Assembly (NCBI GenBank): GCA_022376515.1
Contig: WTXI01000002.1
Coordinates: forward strand, 930,001 to 994,000
Origin: Lactifluus volemus
Lineage: Eukaryota > Basidiomycota > Agaricomycetes > Russulales > Russulaceae
DNA length: 64,000 nucleotides
Direction of reading: 5' to 3'
Notes under the pieces: generated by a model
What the model saw: only the letters and a program-made list of their open reading frames with translations
The model's database searches: none
Told to the model about the DNA's origin: nothing
Made by a program: the position numbers and the translations under genes
Shown here: one piece after another, positions 1 through 10,852 of the stretch
Layout: each line of letters opens with the position of its first letter
Numbering within the stretch: the first letter of the stretch is position 1

Positions 1-65
1 GATAGAACTGGCACGTGGCGCCACTACTCTGACGCCACATCATCAGCAAAAAAAAAAATTTGGCT

Positions 66-104
66 AGGCCTCAACTACGCCCTGTTAGGGACAAGTTGAG
101 GCCT
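66..104. repeat. Perfect 11-bp inverted repeat with nested hairpin
   Basis: The arms AGGCCTCAACT (66-76) and AGTTGAGGCCT (94-104) are exact reverse complements. Between them CCCT (80-83) and AGGG (87-90) pair around a 3-nt loop, so the whole 39 bases can fold into one long hairpin with two small bulges. It lies in non-coding sequence beside a broken coding fragment. It could be the end of a small inverted-repeat element or a structured terminator. No function is claimed. Confidence 0.6.
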
Positions 105-225
105 TCTAAGTGTCACTATATGTACTATTTTTAGTATCCTAGTATATGAATTGTAAGTCATAGTAAGAGAGTAGGGAGTTGGCTAGCCCTCCAACAGCGG
201 CCCCATGCAGTCGTTTTCATCATCA

Positions 226-560
226 CTAGCGGCGGTGAACGACCGGCTCGTGGATCTCGACTTCGACGTTAGAAATACCGTTTTCTTTAAGAAGCTCCAA
301 GCATTTGGAGGCCACCTTCATGCCGTCATGGCCATTGAGAGATGCGGGCACCACACTAATCCAGAGGATGATGGGGAAATACCCTCCGGCGTACCCAATG
401 CGTCGACGCTAATCCGTTCCACCTTCATCGAGTACAGAAGGTCAAACATCTCACGAGCTAGGTAGTCCTCCCGGGCCTGGTTGATTGAGTGATTACCGAC
501 GGGGCGGAACTCCTTGAGCTTCCAGGTCTCCACCGGGCCGGTGGGAGGTGTCCACGGAGT
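226..560 (-). pseudogene. Fragment of an uncharacterised basidiomycete repeat-family protein, frameshifted
   Basis: The minus strand reads FRPVGNHSINQAREDYLARE and then a segment ending at the codons for GTPEG. The reading continues only in another frame, as FPIILWISVVPASLNGHDG followed by KVASKCLELL and a stop at 226-228. The pattern (a proline-rich lead, an LWI-x-V-x-P-x-SL core, then an alternating helical stretch) resembles an abundant family of uncharacterised Agaricomycete proteins that I know only by pattern. The frame break near position 375, the early stop and the lack of a proper start argue for a decayed copy. The family assignment is from memory and is uncertain. Confidence 0.4.
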
Positions 561-2572
561 GGTGCTTGTGCGAGCGACCAAGAGGGGAAGAAGGCAGACC
601 GTGGTAGTAGAATGTGGCCTCTGACGCAGACAGAGGGGACGGGAGCCCAGGATGAGGGGGGGAGATATTTCTCGCGGCGAGGCCACGATTGAAGGGCGAT
701 GAAGCAGGGTAGCGGGAAGCTTCTCCACCCGCCCACGCGATAAAGTTAGCTAGGTGATCTGGATCTAAGAGAAAGTGAGGACAAGACGAGAAATTGAGCA
801 CAAAAAGGCAGTAAAAGAGAAATGGGACTCACTTGAGCGTGACATTCTGCCAGTATGTTTATTCGAGAAGTTGACCGAGTTGTGTTGGTGAGGGACAAGG
901 ACAAGAGAGCTTCGCTTGCATCACCTTGCTTGTGCTGCGGAGGTTCTACTAGTATTTGGATTCCACATACATCTCTGCACCAGGCACGCTCATCACATGA
1001 CATCGTTGCGATCCAGCCGCGGCCAAGAGACGAAGTGGTGGCAGCTGGCTAAACAAGTAACCCCAACCATGGCCAGACTAACGATAACTCAAGAGTCATG
1101 AGGTGATGAAAAACAACTTCGAAATGATAATGGATGGAACATGTTAAGGACACGTGCAAAGTACTAGTAGGTGGATAAAGTTACCAGCAGCAGGCACGAG
1201 AATTTCGATCAAGAGGTGAGCGGCGGAAATGAGAGAAGGGGAACAGATCCAGGGACAGCTCTCCCTTTCCCAGAAGATCGACTAATTTAGGATAAATTTT
1301 GGGAGGGAGTGTTCCATAACCAGGCGCAATGAAACTTGCGGTGTTCAAAGAAAGGGATCGAACACAGTGTCTTCGAAAACGACGAGATAAGATCCCAGAT
1401 TTCTTTTTTTTTTGGCATCGCTGGATACATCGTTTGAGAGACATCGGTGACGGTTCACGTTCAGCTAGGAAAAACAACTCACCAAGAACAACCTTGGGGA
1501 CGATTAGTAGCATGCCTTGCAAGTCGAAGACGCGAGTGATGCTCTAAAAGAAATCAAGTGGCAGGGCGTTTACGACTACAACCCCCTTCCGGCGGCTGAC
1601 ATTGGCAGAAAGCCGATCAAAGCCGGGTCAATATGAATCATCGCTTGCAGGGGCAAACGTTCTGGCAACATTTTCGCTCACCCGCAAACGATTTCTGAAG
1701 GGATGGCAGTTCTACTGCGACGTTTGATCGCTGACCGTTCTGTGCAACCCTTTATCCGTGGTTGCCACGCTTCCATCTACATCGCTGGCAAGGGAAAAAT
1801 ACTTGTGTTTGTACTATATCATATTGGTTCATGTGACAGGTGAATAACTTGAAGCGCCGCGGCCGACATTCTTGCACTCATTGTGATTATTCTTTTTGCG
1901 ACCTACCGTTGGAATATCAAAACCTTTTGATTTTTCGAGAGCGATGCAGGAGGAGGGTAGACAACCAAAGATCTGGGTGTGCACAGAACAGTGAGTGACT
2001 CTGTGTCGTAGGAAAACTGGCAGCCCTTCTGAAAGCATTCACGGCCGAGTGTGAACCTTCCCAGCACCATGGGCCTACAAGTGTCAGGTTGATGGCGGCT
2101 TTTCTGTCGAGTCAGTCGCTGCAAGTGAGTTGTAGTTGTTAATGCCATCAAACTGAAGGTATCAACAAGTACAACCCGCCGCAGCGTGGTGCCCCTTCCT
2201 TGGCCCGTAGACGTGGGGCAGGAAAGGAGGAATGGGTCATAGAGCTGCGTTTAGAGAGGAGGTTCGTTTTAACGTTCTGCGTTATTGTGCAACGTCACTA
2301 TGACGTTGGTGCGTGATTTTGTCAGACGTCGGAACGGATCCGCAATCAATACATTGCGAGAAATAACGTGCGTATCCGGTGGAGCCACACGACAGGAGTA
2401 CCGTCTAAGTAAGCGGAACCACTGGCAAGATAGGAGCCCCCGTCTCTTGTGAATAAAACATATGATCAAAGGCACGGCACAGGAATCGATTAACATGATG
2501 AAAAAAACCTATGAGTGTGCCTATCGAGCGCAGACCACGCTCTAAAAAAAACAGTCGACCATACAACTAGTC
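561..2572. other. Gene-free stretch
   Basis: Only short open frames without recognisable domains were seen on either strand. The right end is the 3' flank of the BTB gene. No tRNA-like fold or long repeat was noticed. Confidence 0.5.
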
Positions 2573-4570
2573 TCATGAGGCCGTCTCGCGGCGGTGATGT
2601 CGTTGCCCACGCGGCGGAATCGGGTTCTCTGGCCTGAGTGAGCAATATAAGAAATGCCGCCGCGGAAGCGTCGCGCTCGCCATACCCGCAACCGCTGCGA
2701 CGCGCGCGCCAAGAGGTGCCGTATCTGTGCCGCTTCCGCGCACGCCAAGTGAGAACATGCGATCGAACACTGAAAATCAACGAGAGCAATTATGCGGTCA
2801 GTCATTACTGGGGTGGAGGAAAAGAAAAGTCGGATTACGTACGCGTGGCTATGAATGCCTTGGCAGTCGTCTGGCATGCGAGATGCGAGAGCGCGAGGGG
2901 CGGGCTGACGCCTTCGAGCGTGCGAAGGTACCGGAAGACCATCGAGGGTTGGCAGGGCCCGAAACGGAAGACGGCATGGTAAGCCTGGCGCCACTTCTCG
3001 TCGAGGAGTCGCGCGCAGGTCGACGGGTCCGGGCAAGACGGGCACTGTATACAGGAAAGTCCTGAGCAGTCCGCGTGTCGAACCGAAACTAGGAGGGTGG
3101 ACGTACGCATTCGAATTCTTTGGCAATCAGAACGAGACCCAGCTTGATCACTCGTTCGAGGAACCAGTTCCGTCTGCGCATACGTAGTTGGTGACATTTA
3201 GTTATCGCGATGATGAGAGCTTTTGGAGGCATGAATTTGGGGCATACCTTTTCTCGAGCTTGAGCAGCGTCTCACTGCTAAGTGTGTTGAGCTCTTGTTC
3301 CGGCCACCCGCCTGGATTGTCAAGTACGAAGCGCGAGGCCTCGCGGTATAGCTCCTCCTCCTCGAACAACTCCGCAATGCGCATCGCCTTGATCGGACGG
3401 CCAGCTGCGTGCGTAAGGAGAAAGTTGAGACAGATTCGTTGCAGAGAAGGCACGCAAAGCTTGTTGCCGATATTCATGAGGCCTTCCACGTTGTTCCAGG
3501 TAATAGTGCAATCCATACTGAGTCAAAAGGTCAACATTATAAACCCCCGTTTCGGTTGCAACAAGCGCATACCTAGGATAAACGAACCGGAGAAAGTCAT
3601 GAAAGGTGCTTGCCTAAATTCCATTGGGATGAGTTTGGGGAAATAGCTATCCAACGGCCACACCTTTTCCTCCTTGAGGACTATGACGGCATCCGGTTTG
3701 CTAGTCATTGGTTGGTGCCTAGTAGATGCCCCTACGTTACCCCGCTTCCAAGAGAGTTTGACGGCACCGTTGCCTTTCTCCCTGTCCGATTGCGCGGATG
3801 ACTCTGCGCCCCTCTGAAGCTTCTCCAGGCTTTCCATCCGTGCAGCATCGCGGGATTTCTTGTTTTGTGCCTCGGCCTCTGAGGTAGCGTCCGATTCGAC
3901 CCTATGGGTTTGCTTGTCGTCCTTTCCGGTCGCGACAATCATTGGAGTGGGAGGCTCGATGACTTCGGGTTCGCTCGACTCTGAAGTGTCAATGTCCAGC
4001 TCGTCAGGGTCTAGATCGGGGTCCATTGGCGCAAACGCCATAGCCGTCGGCGCGTCAGGAAGTATCTTATCACCCGGGACTGAGGGAGGCTGGGAGATCG
4101 TAATGACAGAGGACATGGACAGCGGACGTCCGGTCTCCGCCCAGTTTCCACTTAGAGCGGCCTGGAAGAAGGGAGAGGCGAACCAGAGGACCTCTTTGTG
4201 AGCCCTGAAAAAGACCCCCATCATCAGCGATAAAGATGACGAGATGGAAGAGGGGAGAAACACACCAGAACGTTGTGCTCTCGACGACGATTTTGACTGT
4301 CCCAGGGAACTTGGAGCATTTGGTAAATGCTTCATCGACATCAATCGGCTCCTGTGAGTCATTAATGCTGATTTCAGATACTACGTCTTCTGTATCCACC
4401 CCTTCTAGGAACCAAGGAGATGATCCAGCAGAAGAACGGAATATCCCCGCTGCTGCGGCGTGAGTTTCTGTGGGTGAGCTCAGCGACGCAGTGACATTTG
4501 AAGGGCCACGGGAGTTGCGCGCGATGAGGATATGGGATGGGTTGGTTGTCATTGTAGACGTCAGGAGCAA
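2573..4570 (-). CDS. BTB/POZ domain protein, 7 exons
   Basis: Spliced reading: 4570-4266, 4204-3664, 3613-3573, 3517-3248, 3173-3107, 3044-2843, 2769-2573. The exons total 1623 nt (540 aa), every intron is GT-AG and the frame is kept throughout. The BTB fold is split by intron 1 (TVKIVVESTTFW then AHKEVLWFASPFFQAAL). A long acidic Ser/Glu-rich insertion follows, and then the second half (TFHDFLRFVYP, WNNVEGLMNIGNKLCVPSLQ, AMRIAELFEEEELYREASRF). A Cys-rich segment CPSCPDPSTCARLLDEKWRQ comes next. This architecture is common in Agaricomycetes, where BTB proteins usually mediate dimerisation or cullin-3 adaptor binding; the actual partner is unknown. The last exon is markedly GC-rich with no motif, so the C terminus is the least certain part. 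Confidence 0.85.
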
Positions 4571-5128
4571 GATGTTCGCTTGCTTTTGCTAGGATACAGT
4601 CCACATTGATCGGTTATTGGCTGTGCGGGCGGGCGGGATCGTCGGAGTCGAGACGTGTCCCGCGGCCCGGTGCTTCTTCTGTCGATGTGATGGCTTCTCC
4701 TCAATCACAACAACCATCATATGGTCATTTTCACCATCAGCATTTATTTCCACCTTCACAGTACCTGCTTCTTAACGGCTCTACTTTGCACCTCCCAATG
4801 AATGCGCTCTATTATGTTAGTGCACCTAGAAGTAGGATGCGCTGTCCTCCATGTCTCCTAGAATAAACCTTAAATTTGATTCGCCGACATGCAGTCCTCT
4901 CTTATGTGCCCGCAGTCAGCCTTGAGACCATCCAGACCAAGTGCTCATTAACCATGAGACTCGCCCTTGCCCGCCCTCAACAGTATGCGTAGTCACGGAC
5001 CCATGCTCTGTACGGGGACCGAATGGCAATTTACAGCGCCAACTTGAATTTGACGTCTCAGCCAATAGCTTGGTGTATGAGAAGGGGGTTAGTCGTAACT
5101 ATAGGTAGAGTTGCCAGGTGATGCGTTA
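4571..5128. other. Intergenic sequence upstream of the BTB gene
   Basis: No coding exon was recognised. It contains the presumed promoter of the BTB gene and ends at the TA flanking the inverted-repeat element. Confidence 0.5.
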
Positions 5129-5678
5129 CAGTCAAAGCTCTCATAACCCATAGTGGTTGGTGGACACTTGGGGCTATGGGTTATGAGGGATTATGGGGTA
5201 TCAGGGATCTCAATGAATAATTTTTTGAATCACTAGATTTATTGAAAATGTGCATGAAGTGTCTACTAGGTTGTATCAATGTCATTTCAGCCATGAGCAT
5301 CATTTCTGGTCCTGGACTTGGTTTTGTATGATTTGTAGCCCAGTTTCAGAGAGGTAAGAGGATTTGCCATGACAACAGTATTTTTTCATGATGATAGATA
5401 GACCTGAGGACTGCTAAAGTGGCACAGGATGAATGTCACACCAGTTATTGCGGCTACTGTCACCGGAACTTCAACCCCTCTGTCAAAATGTCATAATTCA
5501 ATTGATAGTTTGCGTCGGAATGGCCTTATGTAAGCACAAATGTATGGATTACGGCAAATTGTATGGTTATGGGTATGAGAGATGGTTATTGCCCATTCCT
5601 GCAACAACTGGTGACAAGAAATGTATGGTATTGAGGATTATGGGTTGTGAGAGCTATGGGTTATGAGAGCTTCGACTG
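5129..5678. mobile_element. Non-autonomous TA-flanked terminal-inverted-repeat element (MITE-like)
   Basis: A 25-bp terminal repeat begins at 5129 (CAGTCAAAGCTCTC...) and its reverse complement ends at 5678 (...GAGCTTCGACTG), with one mismatch. Both ends are flanked by TA (5127-5128 and 5679-5680), as expected for Tc1/mariner/pogo-type insertion. The 14-bp inner part of the left repeat (5140-5153) is repeated inverted at 5174-5187, giving a sub-terminal hairpin. The 550-bp interior is AT-rich and has no transposase-like frame. It would need a transposase acting in trans. The superfamily is inferred only from the termini and the TA duplication. Confidence 0.8.
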
Positions 5679-5764
5679 TATAATGTACTACGCACATTTC
5701 CGAGAAAAAGGATTGTGAACTCGGTTGCCATGAAGAAATAGATTCAGGACAGGGACCAAAATTT

Positions 5765-5863
5765 CGACGCCAGCAGGACTCGAACCTGCGCTCCCAAAGG
5801 GAAACAGATGATTGCTACTTAGCTAATTCTAATCTGTCGCCGTAACCACTTGGCTATAGCGCC
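5765..5863 (-). tRNA. tRNA-Ser(AGA) with a 17-nt intron
   Basis: Read on the minus strand, the acceptor arms GGCGCTA and TGGCGTC pair with two G-U wobbles, and G5765 is the discriminator. The D arm contains the typical AAGTGGTTA block. The anticodon stem is ACAGA/TCTGT and the loop gives anticodon AGA (5830-5828). A 17-nt intron (5826-5810) lies one base 3' of the anticodon, the canonical eukaryotic position. A long variable arm (TCCC-TTT-GGGA) marks a class II tRNA, and the T arm is GCAGG TTCGAGT CCTGC. All features fit cytosolic serine tRNA reading UCU/UCC codons. Confidence 0.95.
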
Positions 5864-6044
5864 TTCTGATATCGAAAAGAAATTTACGGATATCTCCTTT
5901 GGACATATATATTTGTGAACTTGGCTATGACGCAGCGTCGGGCGTCAACGGAAAATACATATAAAACTCCGTGGGCTAACCAGGAACCCTATTTATCTTT
6001 CCTTACCCCTTGACCCTCTGCAATGGTTAAAGAAACCGCATCGG

Positions 6045-7850
6045 ATGTGTTGCACGGTCCCGATCAACCGGGGTCGCGAAAAGCTAGATGGAACCGCTGG
6101 CTGGCACATGACATGTGTCTTGGTTCTCGCATCTCTTCTGTGGTGGTTATGGTCATGCAATACACCGCGCACGATCCTAACGCCATTATCTGGACTGGCC
6201 CCAGCTGATCGCGTCCCCGATATTGGATTTCCTGAGGACATGCTACGAACTTGGGCACAGTATGCGCCTTACATTCCCGCGGGGAAGTATGTTCTTCCAC
6301 CTCCGGTGTGCTCCATATCCCAAGTAAGTGCACATACTTATATATCCCGATGCGTCCGATTGACACATTCTGCCCAAGGTACATGTGGTATGTGGATTTT
6401 CTCCCTCGTCTTCCGATAGAAATGTACCCACGATGAGCGACAGTTGCAACGACATGGTTCACGATGGCCCACCACGAACTCTGGTGCAGAAATGAAATCT
6501 GCTGTGCACAAACTGCAACGCGCTAAACACTACAAAGAAGACTATCTCACTTTCCTTAAAACCTTCGAGTGGGACTTGAAGGTAAATGACCTCCTCCCGC
6601 TCGGGGCCAAACAGTGAGTTAACTTTGTTACCTCTTCGAAGGCCGATCTGACATCTTTTGAGGTCCTATGAGGCTGGCGTTGTTGCTTTTGAGAGATACG
6701 CGCATATCGTGACGAAGGACAACCTCTCATTTATCAGGGCGGCGAGTTCACCCCGTGTGGTGGATTCTGCCACCAACTGGTCTGCAGGTCTGCTGACAGT
6801 ACCGCTATATCACCTGGCGTTTTAACGAAAGTTGGACTTCAGGATTCACAGTAGCCAGCCACAATAAGATTAAAGCAAAGGTGGACTTGATCCTCCCAGA
6901 GTCGGTGAGTACAACGTTTCCTTGTTTTCCGTTCATCCTTCACAATGTCAAAGGGAAATATCACTTTGGATGACACAATGTGTCCTAATGCAGGTGATGG
7001 AGATGCGGAGAGTAAGAAATGGCTAGACGTATTTGCACCGTCCATCACGAAGCGGCTCAATTCGGCCGCGCCTGGTGCCAAATTGCATGACAAGGATACA
7101 CACAAGCTTATGTCCCTCTGTGCCTTCCACTCTCAAATCACGATGGAGCCGAGTCCCTTTTGCGGTCTGTTTACCGCGGAAGAATTCAAAGGATATGAAT
7201 ACTACGCAGATGTCAACAAGTTCTATCATACCGGGTAAGTCGTTTTCAGCTCATACTGGTCGTTGGCGCTGGATTTTTCCGTAGCTATGGAGGATATCTT
7301 GGGCGTGTGCAAGGGGTTGGATATGTGAATGAGCTCCTCGCTAGGTTGACCGGAAAGCCTGTTCGAGATCACACGCAAACCAACCGCACGCTGGATGCTT
7401 CACCAGAGACTTTTCCCCTCGATCGCGTCCTATATGTCGACTTTTCTCATGACAACGAAATAGTGGCCATTTACTCGGCATTGGGCTTGTTCCGGCAACG
7501 TCTTTTACCAGACCAGAACTCGACCCAGTCGAACCGAGTCCGTTAAGGACATGGTTCTTGTCGAGTATGGTTCCTTTTAGCGCAAGGATGGTTGTTGAGA
7601 GACTCGAATGCACCGGCCACTCCCCCTACCGTTCGGAACGTTCGTTAGGGTCCTGGTTAACGATGTTGTGCAACCCTTGGAGTTTTGCGGTGGCATTGCG
7701 GGCCTGTGTGAGCTGCACGTGTTTGTAGCGAGCCAGCGATACGCCAGACATGATGGGATGGTGACTTTGAGAAGTGTTATAATTAGGCTTTCCGAGTCAA
7801 CTTGTGGTGGTTTGAACTGTACTGGATACAACTATAGACACGTTTTGTGA
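6045..7850 (+). CDS. Phytase-like histidine acid phosphatase, two frame breaks
   Basis: Predicted to release phosphate from phytate or similar esters outside the cell. Exons are about 6045-6323, 6444-6613, 6663-6787, 6843-6904, 6954-7234 and 7285 onward. The catalytic motif RHGSRWPT is encoded from 6450, and the proton-donor motif FSHDNEIVA near 7442. Conserved blocks include [30 protein letters not shown] and [16 protein letters not shown]. The N terminus has a hydrophobic run ([12 protein letters not shown]) about 25 residues in, suggesting a signal anchor. After GLFRQ the frame moves by one base (7490-7525, to [20 protein letters not shown]) and again at 7610-7640 (to [17 protein letters not shown]). 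The remaining blocks are well conserved, so either sequence errors or a young pseudogene are possible. The exact C terminus is unclear. Confidence 0.85.
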
Positions 7851-7954
7851 ATACATACAGATGTATACCGTAAAAAGTAAAGGGGTCCACGCGTTATTGC
7901 GAGCCGAGCCGAAATCCCACACCCAGGCGTTCAACGGCGTCGACAGCTTCCGTC

Positions 7955-9856
7955 ATGCCTCTCTTAGAAGGCATCCAAGAGTATCTCGAGTCCGCTGAGG
8001 ACTACGTTTACGTTTCTTATTCCTCAGTCAAGGCAGAGATGCCTAACATCCACGAAGCGTTGAATAGACTCTGGACCGATATTTCGCGATTCGGACCTCC
8101 CATCCCGGAGATACACCTGCCCAGTATCGTCGTCCAGGTTCCCCCAGCCCCCCCACCCCCACCTCCACCGCCAAAGTCTCTCCTTGACACTGTGGCAGAT
8201 TGGGGTGCTGAGAACCCTTGGAAGGCATCCAGCTTGGGTATCGGTGTCGTGGGAATCGGTTTGCTGGTCGGCTATAATGCCTATCGAGCTAGGACACAGT
8301 CGAGGTTGCACAAACGGTATCACACAGTAAATCATGAGCGAAGGCAGGTCGTTGGTACGTTATTAACAAATTTTCCCAAATCGAAACTCATCTCACGATC
8401 AATGCTCCAGTCCTGCTCGGAGCCGACAATCCTGTAGCGGTTCCTCTAATGCTCGCCCTTGAGAAGAAAGGGTTCATCATCATCGCTAGTGTCGCCACCC
8501 CGGAAGGGGTTGAGAGAGTTGAACGCGCGGGGAATGGTTATGTCAGGGCACTCGTCCTAGATCCCTTCGAGGTGCGACAGCCGTCGCTCTGACATTCGTC
8601 TCATAAGTCTCACAACCCCGATAGCCTGCCACGATCCCGATTTTCCTACGCTCCTTGGCCTCTGCTCTATCTCACAGGTTCCCCATCAACATCCACGGTG
8701 ATCCGCATGCCTCTCCTGCAACGCACCCTTTCGTCCATTCCGTCGTCTCGCTTCTCAGTCTTTCCCAATTCTCCGCCCTCACTCCACTGGAGCACGTTCA
8801 GCTCCAGGGCGAATATCTCAAATATCTCAACGCAACGCACATCACACCTCTCCATATCATTCAGGCTCTCTTGCCACTCATGCGCAACTCCCCATCACGC
8901 ACGCGAGATGCCATCAAAAGCGGCAAGGGCAAGAAAAGCATCATCGTGTGCGTTCCGGCTCTCGATGCCCGCGTCGGGCTGCCCTTCTTGGGACCCAGCT
9001 CGATGAGTGCGGCTGCCACTCTTCGGGCGGTTGAAGTTCTACGCCGTGAAGTGCGCATCGCCGCTGCGACCGGCGGTTCCGAGGGGATGAACGACATCAA
9101 CGTTGTCAGTCTTGAAGTTGGTGCGCTGGATATTCCACCGTTCGCTGGGCGCTATCTGCTGGATTACGATCCCAAGGAGTACACAAAATCGTGGACACCC
9201 TCAGAGAAGCTGGCTTATGGACCTGCATGGGAACTCACTCAGGAGGTCCAGGTCGCAAGTTCCAGCGAAAGGCACAGAACGTAGAAGTCTTTGTCGGTGA
9301 CGTCCTTCAAATCGTCAGTCATGGTCGTGTGGGATCCGTGTCGCTTTATGGTCTGCGACTCAACATTGGGTCATTGTTTGATTGGATGCGGGGTGGCCGT
9401 ATGCTGTTGGATCTGGAGGTAACTGTGCGCATTTTTCGACCTGCGTGAATCTACCTTGCTGATTTTTTTTGTCCCCACCTCTCACCCTTTTGCAGCCGTA
9501 ATGAGCTCCTTTGTGTCACATCTCCCTGGCGCGGTGCTCGACATCATAATCAGCATCCCATATTTACTCCTCTCATCTCACAAAGCATTGTCTCAGCGAA
9601 CCCGCGAACCTCCTGCCGCGGTGAAGCGCCTCCACCGGCTCCCGCGTCCGTGCCAAGAACAGCACCTGTGCCTGCCGGAGTCCCTACAAGCGAGGTGAAA
9701 GAAACCACCGATTCAGCACAGACCTCAGAACATGAACGCGATACGTCCGAAAATGGATCGGAGGCTGATGTGGAGAGTAACGATGGGGCTGGTGTAAGCG
9801 AAAGCTGGGTCAGCCTCGGGCCTCATCCGACGACGACAGAAGCAGCTGCTACCTGA
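7955..9856 (+). CDS. DUF1776-family protein (short-chain-dehydrogenase-like), frame breaks
   Basis: Exons 7955-8354, 8411-8571 and 8625 onward are in phase with GT-AG introns. The N terminus is followed by a proline run and a predicted membrane helix (SLGIGVVGIGLLVGYNAY). Then comes a Rossmann-like strand (VLLGADNPVAVPLMLALEKK) with a variation on the SDR theme (FIIIASVATPEGVERVERAG). A long region with LPFLGPSSMSAAATLRAVEV and DIPPFAGRYLLDYD matches the fungal DUF1776 family, whose members are thought to be mitochondrial and of unknown function. The frame changes near 9250, again across the last intron (9419-9495), and near 9600. The acidic Ser/Thr tail ends at 9856. Three breaks in one gene suggest poor sequence rather than biology, but loss of function cannot be excluded. 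Confidence 0.75.
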
Positions 9857-10144
9857 GGCCTGAGGCCTGAGTGCTTGTTGTGCTAGTGTGTCGATATCGT
9901 GGTTCCTGAACTCCCTGCTACTATGAAATGATTGGCCTGCTTTCTTGTACGTTACTGTACTGAATGACCCCAGTGTATTAGTTTCAACAAAGCTTGATCA
10001 GTTCGATTTGTCAAACAGCCCGAGAAGCCTCCTTTTTCCCACAGTAGTTACCAACCCCGGGACGGATAAATTCGATGATGAATACCATGCCCTGCGTATA
10101 AACAACAACGATGGGTACGAATCCCTAACACTCCGATACCACAT

Positions 10145-10852
10145 ATGCTGATCCATCAATCGCTGGGTCACTTGCCGGTAGGATCTATCACGCTCTGGCT
10201 CGTACCCTCCGAACCTGAAGCTGCCCTCCTGCAACAACTCATGGACCGCCGCCCAGAACAGAGTGCCCACCACTCCTTCCCGCATTTCCACCCGCACGTC
10301 ACACTCGCGACTCTAAAACCGGCATCAACGACAACGTCATCAGAGTCTACCTCCGCCGCGACTTCGGAAACGAACGACGCATCGAATCGCGAGCGAGCCG
10401 CCACGCTACTCGCGCTACGTGAGGCCTTGCCACTCGGCCAGCCCGCGGTGGACATACGTTTCGAGCGTGTCGTCACGGGCGATCACTACTTTCGTTCGGT
10501 CTACATCGTCCTCCAACGATCGCGCGAACTCGTCGAGCTGCGCGAGGCACTAGGAACCACAATCAGGGGACCTGAACCGCCTGCGTTCCCGCATCTCTCG
10601 TTGTATTATATCGCTGACGAGGATGCGCACGAGCGCGCGCGCGTCTTGCAGGAGTTGGAGAGGGATAATGTGGTTGGGCGCTCTGCGAACCCTGGTCGTG
10701 GTGGTGTGATGCTGAAATGCGCCAGTGGTGAGGGAGATGTTGTTGCCCTTGACGGATTTTTGGGAACGCAGATATGGATCATGGATTGTGAGGGACCGGT
10801 TGAGGGATGGAAGGTGATCGATAAGATATTGCTTGCCAAGTCGGATCGTTAA
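10145..10852 (+). CDS. CPD1: 2',3'-cyclic-nucleotide 3'-phosphodiesterase (CPD1-like)
   Basis: This single frame of 235 aa has the two catalytic tetrapeptides of the 2H phosphoesterase superfamily: HPHVTLATL near residue 55 and FPHLSLYY near residue 155. The start of the domain (SITLWLVPSEPEAALLQQLM) is typical of fungal Cpd1. Family members hydrolyse ADP-ribose 1'',2''-cyclic phosphate, produced during tRNA splicing, to the 1''-phosphate. A Ser/Thr-rich insertion (residues 60-85) separates the halves. The chosen ATG adds about 14 residues before the domain; a small upstream exon is possible. Confidence 0.85.
   Translation: MLIHQSLGHLPVGSITLWLVPSEPEAALLQQLMDRRPEQSAHHSFPHFHPHVTLATLKPASTTTSSESTSAATSETNDASNRERAATLLALREALPLGQPAVDIRFERVVTGDHYFRSVYIVLQRSRELVELREALGTTIRGPEPPAFPHLSLYYIADEDAHERARVLQELERDNVVGRSANPGRGGVMLKCASGEGDVVALDGFLGTQIWIMDCEGPVEGWKVIDKILLAKSDR

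Noticed and set aside
3523..4362. Single 279-codon minus frame taken as a complete gene
   Set aside because: Its ends are intron sequence; the BTB domain and the downstream exons are recovered only by splicing on both sides.
8655..9284. Separate short gene starting with TTG in the DUF1776 locus
   Set aside because: It is the internal part of exon 3; the upstream exons join it in phase and the family similarity is continuous.
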